The notes beneath the pieces are model-generated. The model had not been told where the DNA came from, did no database searches, and saw nothing but the letters and a program-made list of their open reading frames with translations. A program made the position numbers and the translations under genes. A stretch of DNA of 64,000 nucleotides from Bedellia somnulentella (Eukaryota; Arthropoda; Insecta; Lepidoptera; Bedelliidae), in the NCBI GenBank assembly GCA_963576735.1, contig OY755182.1:4278001-4342000 (forward strand), written 5' to 3'. Shown one piece after another: positions 21,186 through 31,145 of this stretch; positions within the stretch are counted from its first letter, which is position 1; each line of letters starts with the position of its first letter.

Positions 21186-21550
21186 ATTCATAATATTATT
21201 AAAAATATTACTTTTATTTATACTATGATACAAGCAATTTAAATAGTTGAATTGGTGAATATGACCTCAAATTTCAATTTATGTTAACATTGAGTTGACA
21301 TTTCGAACGGACCGTAATGTTAACTTGTGCAACCCTTTTTTTAATTGGTTTTCATTAGCGAACCGTTAAATAATTATTTCTAGCGCCATAGATATTTCAT
21401 TTATCAGTATGTCATAAATGACTAATCAATCAACTTTATTGGGAACGCAGACAAGAGTCCATATAAAAAATTGCATCCTCTTTCATCCAATACATTAAAG
21501 ATTTTTTTCTGTGTCTCACAAGTAGCTGAAGTGTTCAAATACTCAAATTT
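21186..21550. other. Unassigned DNA
   Basis: Nothing recognised. Confidence 0.4.
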
Positions 21551-22080
21551 CAAACATTCACGCCGTATATTCCCGAAGGGGTTGGCAGAGTTACTAATAC
21601 TTCTGAACATCACTTAACATTGTTGTGTGTGACACGTCCATCTCCGTTTGGTACGAATACCCTGTCACATGTTGAAGTACATCTCAACCATGTGGGTTTC
21701 CTCAAGTTGTTTTCCTCACCTTTAACAATCATGATAAATTAACCACACAAAATGTCTTAAGAAAAGAGTGTACTTAAGAGGCGACTAACGGTATTGGGGC
21801 TTTTAAGGGATTTTTGGGCGATGCGGTTAGATACCCATCACCAACTACCTTTATTTCACCATCTCTTCCCCATGCAACTTTCCAAAAGTGGCTGAGAAAT
21901 TTCTAATTCCACAGCTCTGGCTACCCCTTTTAGGGATTTATAGCCGTGAGTATACGTATGTATGTATGTATGTACATAATGTCTTTAGAAAAGGCAAATT
22001 GGTGCAGGCCCAACCGGGATTTGAACCCTTATCATCTGCACGATAAGTGGTGTGTTACTCACTTAGCTATCACGGCTGTA
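21551..22080 (-). mobile_element. Family A SINE interrupted by a family B element
   Basis: The 3' part (21551-21766) has CACGCCGTATATTCCCGAAG through AAATTAACCACACAAAATG. The head part (21978-22080) has CAACCGGGATTTGAACCC and TAGCTATCACGGCTG. The two parts abut through a repeated 16-base target around the inserted B element. Confidence 0.9.
21767..21977 (+). mobile_element. Family B element nested in a family A SINE
   Basis: It starts at GTGTACTTAAGAGGCG, so it lacks the first ~50 bp, and ends with AGCCGTGAGTATACG and an ATGT tail. The target AATGTCTTTAGAAAAG is present on both sides (21751-21766 and 21978-21993) with one mismatch. Confidence 0.9.
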
Positions 22081-22468
22081 CAAATTGTAAATACATAAAA
22101 TTGCCAAAACAAACTTCTTTACGAATGACTGCTTCTGTCCAATATGTAAACATGGAGAAACGATTTCCTGTTTTTTCCATCCGAGAAATAACAAAAAGGG
22201 AAACCTCTTGTGAATAAGAAAAAATTACCATATAATTCGTTTCAAAGGGTAGAACTAACGAAGGCTTGGCTGGCTTATTAGGGTTGCCAAGCCGCATTGT
22301 CATCCCTTGGAACCTATACATTTTCTTTGCAGTAATCGATCTAAATGAAGAACATAAAACAGAATACAATCAATATAAAACAAACATAATAATATGAACA
22401 TAGAGAATAGGGCTAAATCATATTCCTAGGTATATGTTCCAAGCATACACACAATATTATTGAGATTA
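22081..22468. other. Unassigned DNA
   Basis: An open frame of 99 codons on the minus strand (22070-22369) begins inside the SINE and shows no recognisable motif; otherwise nothing. Confidence 0.4.
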
Positions 22469-23939
22469 GAAGGGCACAAGGCTTAAACCATGAAAGTCCT
22501 TTTGATACAATTTTGAGAAAAGTGAAATTATAAATTTACTGTCTTATATCTATGAAATGGTTAAAGATAAATCTTAATTTAGTTAATAGTCATGCTTTCA
22601 AGTTATCATAGATAGTAAAAATTAAAAGAATAACAATTTATGATAAAATTATTTATTGAGAATATACAAAAAATTAAAAAAAGGGTGGTGTGTCACATGC
22701 AAAATCAATGAAAGTCCAGGACTTCCATTGTTTTTGTCTGTCATAAAATTTAATGGTCATAAGCTTCATTATCATTATCTTTTACATTTTGAGCATGAGG
22801 TTTATCGTAATAGTCCCTGCCTGCTTGAGAACAAAATACTTTTAAAGCCTGGATATCTTTGATCTTCAGATCTGAAATAGGCAGTTTGTCTTTGTATGCC
22901 TGACGCGGTATTGAAAATTCATTTTTACTTCCTTTCATCAACCGAAGTGGTTGAGGACTGTTGACTGAGGTGACAACCATGAGCCATTATAATTCTCTTT
23001 GTAAAAGATTAATCATTCATGATTAACATGAATTTTCAATTTTCTTAAAGGCCCGCTGGCAAAGGGTATTTTTTTTTGTAAAAAGGAGTAAGAAATTCAG
23101 TCCAAGCTTTGAAGCGACTTGTAGTACATTCCTTGACATTGAATGGTTTAGGTTTCTTTCTAGCCTGTCTCATGTGCTGTGACCACTCACTAGGAAACTC
23201 AATTCTTGCCTTTTGATTAATAAAAGATTAAAACAAAACAACACACAGACTGACTGTAAGGTTATTCTAACCTTACTTTTTTGACAGTGGACTTTCATTG
23301 TTTTTGCGTTGTAACACTGCGACTATCAATGTTTAAGCCGTGTACGAAGAATAATGAGAGGTTTTCCTTTTTGTCTTTTTTCTTCTTCCCTGTTCTAAGG
23401 ATAGATGGCGCCAGACTTGCTATGTTACTGGTAGGAACGAAACGTCACACCGCTTTCACACTTGGATGTAATGATATCGTAAAACGGAACGTACATAAAA
23501 ACGTTCTGATTTGAAAGTCTAAATAAATATCAGTTTAAGCCAAGATAGCTTAAAAGTAAATAAACAAAGACGGTATTTATATTTCACATTCTTTTTGTTG
23601 TTTTTACTCGCCAAAAAGTTACTCTTTGGTGATGTGACACATGTTTTTAAAGCTGACATTGGCGAAATTATTGTGGCAACACGATTGAGGCCACGAAGAA
23701 AAAAAATAAGTTAGTAACGTAGTTACATCAACGCCATCTACAGAGCTCGAGGAAACTATGTTGTTTTTTTATTTCTCAAAAAGAAAACCTCTCATTTTCT
23801 TCACATAACTTGTGACTGCCACGGTTTTAGCTATGTATGTGAAAGGCAAAAGAAATATACATCAAACACCTACCATAAGCAATTAAAATCAAAGAACACA
23901 TTTTTTTTGGACTTTCATGGTTTAAGCCTTGTGCCCTTC
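22469..23939 (-). mobile_element. Unclassified DNA transposon with 31-bp perfect terminal inverted repeats
   Basis: The left end (22469-22499, beginning GAAGGGCACAAGG) and the right end (23909-23939, ending CCTTGTGCCCTTC) are exact complements over 31 bases. Related GGACTTTCATTG/GACTTCCATTG motifs recur inside at about 22708 and 23290, like subterminal transposase sites. No target duplication is evident. The minus strand keeps decayed protein-coding remnants (22750-23215), so this is a deleted or decayed derivative of a larger autonomous element. Confidence 0.85.
22750..23215 (-). pseudogene. Decayed transposase C-terminal region, family unidentified
   Basis: Reading the minus strand in shifting frames gives protein-like stretches: PSEWSQHMRQARKKPKPFNV (about 23190-23130), RFKAWTEFLTPFYKKKYP, then LIFYKENYNGSWLS, then VTSVNSPQPLRLMKGS and IPRQAYKDKLPISDLKIKDI. 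The order and spacing look like the C-terminal part of an insect transposase, but I cannot name the family. Stops and frameshifts separate the pieces. It lies wholly inside the 31-bp-TIR element. Confidence 0.5.
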
Positions 23940-24082
23940 ATTTTGAAAAAAAACACACAATTAATTATTAGGGTGAATATAGTATTTCTTGTATCAATTA
24001 TACTTTTCAGGTAATAAAAATTAAATTCGAAAGTAGTATAAATTACGCTTAGAACATTTAGATCCTAAAGTGAAAAACATTA

Positions 24083-24217
24083 CACATATACTCACGGCTA
24101 TAATTCCCTAGAAGGAGTAGCCAAAGCCAAGGAATTATAAATTTCTAAGCCACTTTTGGAAGTTGAGTGGGGAAAAGGGGGTAAAATAAAGGTTTTTGGT
24201 GATGGGTCTCCAACCGT
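24083..24217 (-). mobile_element. Family B element, 5'-truncated
   Basis: ATATACTCACGGCTATAATT, AAGGAGTAGCCAAAGCC, TTGAGTGGGGAAAAGG and GATGGGTCTCCAACCG are present; the 5' end is absent. Confidence 0.85.
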
Positions 24218-24780
24218 CAAAATCAGAAAAAATATTATAACAATTTATTAGTTAATATTTAAATAGAACATTGCTGGGTATATCATTCTGAGACGTAATT
24301 TTGTTGTAAAGCATGAAACCAACCCTGAATATTGAAAACCGCGAATTAAAAATGTCACAGTAAGTCACCACTTTATCTCTTTCTTATACATTACAATCTC
24401 TTAGCATATTATGTACATCATGGTCAATGGCATTGTATAATCGACACATTCTCATAATGGGATTATAAAAAGATGTATTGTTTTTATACGTTTGCAATCT
24501 AAAAGTGGCAACTGTTCGACGAGGGTTACGTATTATGTTAAATTTAATAAGCGACAATAATTTTCGACAATCTAGCTGATTATGTATAATCATGAACTAT
24601 TTTATTACATTTTCTAGTAAATGTTTTTAGTATAACTTGGCGATACCAGTTTTCTCCAAAATTTTCCCCCACTTATAATACATGTATATATAACTAAAAA
24701 TACATTAGTGTGGGCTGGTTTAAAAATTGAACCAATCCATTCTACTCTGAACCAAATACCATGCTTTATTCCATTAATAT
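24218..24780. other. Unassigned DNA
   Basis: Nothing recognised. Confidence 0.4.
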
Positions 24781-24782
24781 TA

Positions 24783-26063
24783 GGTCTTTACCTACGAAAT
24801 TGCCGTTTTGTATGAAAAAATTTAAACGATTTTTTTTCTTGTATTATTTAATTGTATTCATCGAAGTAATCACCCATGCAATCAATGCATCTTTGCCAAC
24901 ACGGTGGCAGTTTATTGATGCCCTTCTTGAAGAAATCAGCTGGACGGGAGGCAACAAATTCTTCAAAGGCATTTTGTACTGCCTCTCGGGTATTAAATTT
25001 TTTTCCCGCCAAGAAGTTATCCAAATTTTGGAAAAAGTAGAAGTCTGTAGGCGCAAGGTCTGGTGAGTACGGTGGATGATGGAGAGCTTTCAACCCCAGT
25101 TCTTGCAACTTGGAGACCGTCTGCTGTGCAGTATGAGGTCGCGCGTTGTCGTGCAGGAGCAGCGGAGACGAGCGATTGACCAATGCTGGTTGGAGATGTG
25201 CCAGCTTCTCCATCATTGTGTTCAGTTCTTCACAGTACACATCTGCAGTAATGCTCACCCCATTTGGTAAGAAGCTGTGATGAATCACACCGGCGCTAGA
25301 CCACCAAACAGTGACCATCACTTTTCTAGGGGTAAGTTTTCGTTTAGGGCACTGTTTAGGTGCTGAACCAGGATCCAACCAACTTGCTGAGCGCTTGCGG
25401 TTGTCAAACAGAATCCATTTTTCGTCGCAGGTAACAATGCGGTTTAAAATTCCTTCATTTGTGTGTCTGTTGAGCAGTGCAAGGCACGTCTCGACGCGTA
25501 CTTCACGCTGGCGATCATTGAGTTCGTGGGGCACCCATTTGTCAAGCTTTTTTACCTTGCCAATTTGACGCAAATGGACCAATATTGTTTTGACGCTAAC
25601 GTCGAAAGCTGCTGCTAATTCCGCCGTAGATTGTGTATCATCAGCTTCCACAATCGCCTTTAATTTGTCATTGTCGACCAAAGTCTTCGGACGACCACGA
25701 GGTTCATTTTTCAGGTCGAAATTTCCAGAACGGAAGCGAGCAAACCAATAACAGGCGGTGCGTTGGTTTGTAGTGTTAGCTCCGTAAACGTCATTGATGT
25801 TGCGTGCCGCTTGTGCCGCGTTGCTGCCACGACGGTACTCATATTCCATAATTACTCGAATTTTTAACGTATCCATGATGACGAAAAAGATTGAAATGCG
25901 ATGAAAACGTAACACTAATCAATAAAGAAATGACTACTTTTGGAAAATAAATTCCATGTTTTTAAAATAAAATTAATTTGAAATTAGAATTATTAGTCAA
26001 ACAAAAATTATTTTGATTTGAAATGGCCAGTACTGCAGAACGGCAATTTCATAGGTAAAGACC
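24783..26063 (-). mobile_element. Complete mariner element
   Basis: The 1281-bp element is flanked by TA at 24781-24782 and 26064-26065. Both ends start GGTCTTTACCTA(C/T)GAAATTGCCG reading inward, about 27 bp of inverted repeat with one or two differences. It contains one uninterrupted transposase gene on the minus strand. All parts needed for mobility appear present, so this is a recent arrival compared with its decayed neighbours. Confidence 0.95.
24848..25876 (-). CDS. Mariner transposase, intact
   Basis: A DDE/D cut-and-paste transposase that would act in the nucleus, binding the element's terminal repeats and inserting at TA. From the chosen start it is 342 residues, the usual mariner length; that Met is followed by DTLKIRVIMEYEYRRGSNAA, the normal family beginning, whereas 13 further codons upstream look non-family. 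N-terminal helix-turn-helix segments (AAQAARNINDVYG; STAELAAAFDVSVKTI) are followed by the WVPHEL motif. The catalytic triad is TCDEKW, HDNARPH and YSPDLAPTD; 34 residues separate the second and third Asp (DD34D, diagnostic of mariner). No stop or frameshift is seen. The 3' end lies about 65 bp inside the terminal repeat. Whether it is active cannot be told from sequence. Confidence 0.95.
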   Translation of the reverse strand: MDTLKIRVIMEYEYRRGSNAAQAARNINDVYGANTTNQRTACYWFARFRSGNFDLKNEPRGRPKTLVDNDKLKAIVEADDTQSTAELAAAFDVSVKTILVHLRQIGKVKKLDKWVPHELNDRQREVRVETCLALLNRHTNEGILNRIVTCDEKWILFDNRKRSASWLDPGSAPKQCPKRKLTPRKVMVTVWWSSAGVIHHSFLPNGVSITADVYCEELNTMMEKLAHLQPALVNRSSPLLLHDNARPHTAQQTVSKLQELGLKALHHPPYSPDLAPTDFYFFQNLDNFLAGKKFNTREAVQNAFEEFVASRPADFFKKGINKLPPCWQRCIDCMGDYFDEYN

Positions 26064-26065
26064 TA

Positions 26066-26292
26066 TTATATACATATACTCACGGCCATAAATGCCAAAA
26101 AGGGGTAGCCAAAACTTCAGAACTAGAAACTTCTCAGCAACATTTGGAAGTTGATAGGGGACAAGATGGTAGAATTTAAAGTATGGTTAGTGTTTGGTCC
26201 CAACCACATCGCCCAAATTCATTTAAAAACCCCTTACCCTTAGTCGCTTTTTATGATACCCATGGGTAGAAAGAGGTGACATTCTAAGCCAA
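26066..26292 (-). mobile_element. Family B element, diverged
   Basis: A minus-strand copy with ACTCACGGCCATAAATGCC, GGGGTAGCC, CCACATCGCCCAAATTC and CTTAGTCGC, ending near CTAAGCCAAC. It abuts the mariner on one side and a family A SINE on the other. Confidence 0.8.
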
Positions 26293-26293
26293 C

Positions 26294-26519
26294 ATAACAT
26301 AAATAAACATAAACGTTCACGCCATTTACCCCCGAAGGGGTTGGCAGAGGTACTAATACTTCTGAACTCACATGACAGCGCCATCTAGTGTACTCACGTG
26401 ATAGGGGGCAGGCCTATCGCCGTTTTTGTACGAATACACTGTCACATGACTAAGTACAATTCAGCCATGTGGGTTTCATCACGATGTTTTCCCTCACCGT
26501 TAACAACCATGATAATTTC
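26294..26519 (-). mobile_element. Family A SINE, headless
   Basis: ATAACATAAA tail, GTTCACGCCATTTACCCC, the GGCAGCGCCAT-like CAGCGCCATCTAGTG block, then GATAGGGGGCAGGCCTATCG up to AACAACCATGATAA. The tRNA-like head is missing. Confidence 0.85.
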
Positions 26520-26893
26520 GAAGCCAACTACCTACCTAACTACCAAGCTTAATGTATAAAATCAATCAGTAATTCCAGTAATTCATATTTGAGAACCCTA
26601 TTGCCCTTCCAAATGCCAACAAAACATGTCAAATGATTGTCTCGTCATGCAAATACACAAGACGAATGCCAACCCTGAATTAATATGTTGGATTGTTAAG
26701 CCACTTGGCTAATGAGCAAAACCTTTGAGGTTAAATGCTTGAATTTCGTAATGCGCATTTGAAATGAGTCCTCGATAATCATTTATGACTATTCAGACTG
26801 TGGTTTTGAAGTTCAGTGAACAGTGAATAATTCACATATTTGTACGTCTCATGTTCTTTCAACAATGGCGGACGAGATAAATATCTCAAACTC
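26520..26893. other. Unassigned DNA
   Basis: Nothing recognised. Confidence 0.4.
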
Positions 26894-27035
26894 AAACGTT
26901 CACGCCATGTATCCCCAAAGGGATTGGCAGAGGTACGAATACTTCTGGACATCACGTAACATCGACACTTAGTGCTCAGAGAACCCACGTTTTGCTTGGA
27001 CGGTGTACTCAGGTGATAAGGGGTAGGCCTATCGT
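26894..27035 (-). mobile_element. Family A SINE, 3' half
   Basis: AACGTTCACGCCATGTATCC, GGATTGGCAGAGG and CAGGTGATAAGGGGTAGGCC mark a minus-strand 3' half. Confidence 0.8.
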
Positions 27036-27074
27036 TAAATATTAACAAAATATTCATTAGAACACTAATCTTTA

Positions 27075-27160
27075 TTCCAGAGCTTCAGAGCAAAAAATCC
27101 TCAGCCATATTTGGAAGTTGATAAGGGACAAAATAATAGAGATAAAGTATCGTTAAACAT
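27075..27160 (-). mobile_element. Family B internal fragment
   Basis: CAGAGCTTCAGAG, TCCTCAGCCATATTTGGAAG and GATAAGGGACAAAATAATAG resemble family B copies such as 26066-26292. Confidence 0.5.
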
Positions 27161-27461
27161 GAATAACAGATCCACAAACTTTTGTTGGCCGGTAAGGGCG
27201 TCGTTGTCATAGTAATTAGTATTGCCAGTAAATAAAAAATATCCATTATAAAGGGAATAATTTTAAATCATACAGACTTAATTATTTATGTATTGAAATG
27301 TCTTAAGGAAACAATTTATATAATATTAATTTAATTATTATCTATTATTGTAAATAAATATGTTCGTTTTAGTACAAGCCAATTATATTTGCTTATTTTT
27401 GCCCTTGTCCTGTATGTCTACCAGAATGACTATGTACCCTGAATTTACTGATCTTACGTTT

Positions 27462-27520
27462 CAAATTTTGTCGGGAAGAGATAGCTTTTAGCGATGATAC
27501 TGCCAATTGTACTCCTCTTT
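27462..27520 (+). mobile_element. CR1-like LINE 3'UTR remnant
   Basis: GGGAAGAGATAGCTTTTAGCGATG followed by CTGCCAATTGTAC matches the 3'UTR hairpin region of the CR1-like copies at 38170-38215 and 49204-49250 (given here in two parts; longest run shown is the hairpin core GCTTTTAGCG). Nothing else of the element remains. Confidence 0.6.
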
Positions 27521-27990
27521 AACTGTTTTAATATTTTAAAATCAAGGATTTGTTATTTGTGACACTCAGAGTAAAAAAAGTGAGCACCTACATAAAATCA
27601 TTTTTTTAATCCTGTAAATCAGAGGCTTAACTTGAAATGTAGTGTCTTTTACATTTAATGTTCACACATAGATTACCTTGAAAATTGGCACAAAAAAAAA
27701 ATTGCATTCATTTTACTGGGTTAGTGTAACCTTGTATTTTTGTATATATATCAGACAATTATGGCTTAAGAAATGACACATAGGTACATCCCCGCATTAG
27801 GATAAGAACCCACGCATCAGTGTATACGAAGTGAAATCTTATTCGGGAGCATTTCCGCACTTCCCGTAACCCGCACAACTATAGTCATCTGCGCACAATT
27901 TTGTGGACGGTGTTAGCCTACTTAGATAACTAAGGGTTTATTGATTGATAAGCAAAGAAACATTATATAAATAAATATCTTTAAAAAAAA
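27521..27990. other. Unassigned DNA
   Basis: Nothing recognised. Confidence 0.4.
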
Positions 27991-28192
27991 TATACTCACG
28001 GCTATAAATCCCTAAAAGGGGTAGCCAGAGCTGAGAAATTATAAATTCCTCAGCCACTTTTGGAAGTTGAGTGGGGAAAAGATGGTAGACTAAAGGTTGT
28101 TGGTGATGGGTCTCCAACCGCATCGCCCAAAAATCCCTTAAAAAGCCCCAAGTCCGTTAGTAGCCTCTTACGTACACCCACCGGAAGAAATT
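27991..28192 (-). mobile_element. Family B element
   Basis: ACTCACGGCTATAAATCCC, AAGTTGAGTGGGGAAAAGA, CCGCATCGCCCAAAAATCC and CGTACACCCACCGGAAG; only the outermost 5' 30 bp is missing. Confidence 0.9.
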
Positions 28193-28607
28193 AGCATTAT
28201 TTGAAAAAAAAAATCCACTACAAAAATGATAATTTATTATATCCGTAGGTCACCCCACAAGTTTTATTTATTTGAGAGCTAACTGACAATGACAGGCTGA
28301 AATTTCAAATTAGCGACAGTAGTACCAGATTCAGCCGTCGGCCAAGAAAAGTTTGTGGATCTGTACAATAAGAAAAATTGTAGTGGCTATGTATTAAATG
28401 GAGAAAAGCAAAATTTCCGCCAGTCCCAACCATGACTTAAATCGTTAGCAATAAAAAGTTTGGACCATAATGGGAAAAGTTTAACAATTCGTAAGACGCG
28501 AAGTGTGTAAATGGTTAAGACGTTTTAATTTCCCGTCACTGAATTTCTGCGTGCCAAGTTTTTAATAGTTAAGTCTTTAAATAATATCATCCATATTAAT
28601 AATATAA
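28193..28607. other. Unassigned DNA
   Basis: Nothing recognised. Confidence 0.4.
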
Positions 28608-28703
28608 AATTCCAAATGTGGTTGAGGAGTTTCTAGCTCTGAAGAATCTGATAGAATCTACCCCTTTTTGAGATTTATGACCGTGAGTATATGTATGTAT
28701 GTA
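28608..28703 (+). mobile_element. Family B 3' fragment
   Basis: TTCCAAATGTGGTTGAGGAG, TAGCTCTGAAG, ATCTACCCC and GACCGTGAGTATATGTATG. Confidence 0.75.
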
Positions 28704-28737
28704 AAATTGTAAATGGCTGAGTGTTAGTTTGGTGAGT

Positions 28738-28822
28738 TAGGTGACAATGTTACGTGATTTTCGGAAGTTTTAGTACCTCTGACAAGCCCTTCAAGGATAT
28801 ACGGCGTGGACTTTTGAGTTTG
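28738..28822 (+). mobile_element. Family A SINE 3' fragment
   Basis: GGTGACAATGTTACGTGATT, TTAGTACCTCTGACAAGCCC and ATATACGGCGTGGAC match the family A 3' end. Confidence 0.75.
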
Positions 28823-29424
28823 AATTGAACTTTATTCGCGTGTGTATCACGTCTGTTTAGATAAAAAGCTTGGTGGACAAATACTCTTAGGGATTCTAGA
28901 TAAATATGAAACAATGAAAATATACACAAATGAAACAAAAAATAGCATTACAAAAACACGTCTTGCCCTCATAAATATGACTTGAAAGACCAAATACCTA
29001 AATTGATCGATCCTCTATTTGTGAAACTTCTTAATAAATACGAGTATCGACAACGCAACACATACTTCGCTTTTACAATAGTCTCAATAGGTTTCTCAGA
29101 AGGTTGAACAAATGAGTCTAGCCGGGTTTTGTAAGTATACATAAATGAGTACACTTCTTTGTTCAAAAACAAATCATTTTCAGATAGAATAATAAAAACA
29201 AAGGCACGCAAAAGCTAATTTTCTCAAAGGCATAAGAGAATGAAAACAAATTCACAATATAGCCCTAAATGAAATTGCTAAGAAAATCCAGCTTTGACCT
29301 TTACACTGAATTACTCAAAAAAACTTATCTGTGCGACCAAGAAAACACGATCATATAAAATTAAATTTCACTCCAAATGAAAGCTTCATCTTGTTTAAAT
29401 GCAAATTTCACTGTAGTTCCGTTT
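28823..29424. other. Unassigned DNA
   Basis: Nothing recognised. Confidence 0.4.
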
Positions 29425-29672
29425 CACGGTAACTGTGCGGAAAACGTTGTGATTAAACCCACATGGGTAAGTTTTACTTAGTCATGTGACAATATATTCG
29501 TATAAAACGGCGATTGGTCTGCCGCCTATCACGTGAGTACACTGTCCAAGCAAAACGTGGGTACTCTGAACACCAGGTGATGTTAAGAAGTATAGTGTAG
29601 CGAATATAATAGAATAGCGATGTACCTTTTCGATCCACTTCGGAGATATACGTCATGAACGTTTGAGTTTGA
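29425..29672 (+). mobile_element. Family A SINE, headless
   Basis: GGAAAACGTTGTGATTAAAC, CTTAGTCATGTGACAATA, GCCGCCTATCACGTGAGTAC and TCTGAACACCAGGTGATG are clear; the 3' end is disturbed by about 20 extra bases before the GATCCACTTCGGAG segment. Confidence 0.8.
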
Positions 29673-29756
29673 GTTCCGTTTTAGAATATAAATGATAAAT
29701 TTGTACATTTTTTGTGACAAACTCTCATATTTTGTATAAATTTCTGTCTGTCTGTA

Positions 29757-29945
29757 GTAAGAGGCGACTAACGGTATTGGGGCTTTAAAGGGATTTTTGG
29801 GCGATGCGGTTGGAGACCCATCACCAACAACCTTTATTTTACCATCTTTTCCCCACTTAACTTTCCAAAAGTAGCTGAGGAATTTCTGATTCCTTAGCTC
29901 TGGCTACCCCATCTAGGGATTTATAGCCGTGAGTATATGTATGTT
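29757..29945 (+). mobile_element. Family B element, 5'-truncated
   Basis: GTAAGAGGCGACTAACGGTA to TAGCCGTGAGTATATGTATG; lacks the first 50 bp. The flanks share TTCTGT, a possible short target duplication. Confidence 0.85.
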
Positions 29946-30303
29946 CTGTATAAAGGTTCTATCACAAACAAAAGATTTCCCGCGGGTGTTGTAAGATGTA
30001 TTGGTTTGTAAATATTTTTTTTAATTACTGATAAAATATTGTTAGTATGAACATGCCCTATAAATTTTTCAAAATTATCGATGTTCAAAAGTTTTTATTT
30101 CGAAGCTCTAGGTACCCTTTTTAGGGATTTAGAGCACTGAGTATAAGTGTGTATGTTTGTATCAATATACATTCATTAATAATTCATATCAAAGCAAAAC
30201 CTAGTCTAGTTGGCAATGCAACCATTGTGCATGCACCGTTCGCCTAAGAAAACTCCTTATTTTTACTACCATTTTACTACTTTTCTCCTTAGTAACACAT
30301 TTT
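29946..30303. other. Unassigned DNA with a family B 3' remnant
   Basis: A decayed family B 3' end is visible at about 30098-30160 (CTAGGTACCC, TTAGGGATTTAGAG, GAGTATAAGTG). Nothing else. Confidence 0.4.
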
Positions 30304-30886
30304 CTTGGACAACAAGTTTTTTACAATATTAATAATTTTATTGTATGAAAGTTGTAATCAAACAATTATTACAGCTCTCGGTTGCTTTACGGCAGTGGAT
30401 TACTTTGCACATAACATAACATAACATAAACATTCACGCCGAATATCCCCGAAGGGGTTGGCAGAGGTACTAATACTTCTGAACATCACGTGACTTTGTC
30501 ACCTGGTGTTCGGAGTACCCACGTTTTGCATGGACAGTGTACTCACGTGATAGGGGGCAGGCCTATCGCCGTTTTGTACGAATACACTGTCACATGACTA
30601 AGTACAACTCAGCCATGTGGGTTTCCTCACGATGTTTTCCCTCACCGTTAACAACCATGATAAATTAACCACACATATGTCTTTAGAAAAGACAAATTGG
30701 TGTAGGCCCGACCCAGGATTTGAACACTAGTCGTTTGCACGATAACCGAGTGTTCTACCCACTGGGCTATCACGGTTGCTTGAACAACAAGTTTTTCATA
30801 ATACTAATAAATTTTATTGTCTGAAAGTTGTTATCAAACAATTATTACAGCGCTCGTTTGCTTTACAGCAGTGGCTTACTTTGCAC
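30304..30886. repeat. 107-bp direct repeats exactly flanking a SINE
   Basis: Copy 1 is 30304-30410 and copy 2 is 30779-30886. They differ at about ten positions plus one indel (near 90% identity). A full-length family A SINE fills the whole interval between them, so both repeat boundaries coincide with SINE boundaries. Confidence 0.9.
30411..30778 (-). mobile_element. Family A SINE, full length
   Basis: A minus-strand copy from the ATAACATAAC tail through CCCCGAAGGGGTTGGCAGAG, CATCACGTGACTTTGTCACC and GGCAGGCCTATCGCCG to the head, CCAGGATTTGAACAC and CCACTGGGCTATCACGG. Both box-like promoter elements are present. Confidence 0.9.
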
Positions 30887-30902
30887 ACTTGTATTATAAT
30901 CG

Positions 30903-31145
30903 CCGTGAGTGCCGGCTTAGAATGTCACTACCCCTTTCTAACCAAGGGTGTAGATGTGACTAAGGGAATGGGGCGTTTTAAGGGATTTTTGGGCAATGCG
31001 CTCGGAGTCCCACCAACAACGATACTTTATGTCAACCATTTATCTCCTATCAACTTCCGAATGTGGCTAAGGAGTTTCTAGCTCTGAAGTTCTGGCTACC
31101 CCTTTTTGGGATTTATGGCCGTGAGTATATGTATGTATGTGTGTA
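30903..31145 (+). mobile_element. Family B element, near full length
   Basis: From GCCGTGAGTGCCGGCTTAGA through GGGATTTTTGGGCAATGCG to GGCTACCCCTTTTTGGG and GGCCGTGAGTATATGTATG. Moderately diverged. Confidence 0.85.

Noticed and set aside
22070..22369. A 99-codon minus-strand frame
   Set aside because: It begins inside a SINE head, and no motif is visible.
24844..25568. Several plus-strand open frames of 64-101 codons
   Set aside because: Antisense shadows of the mariner transposase.
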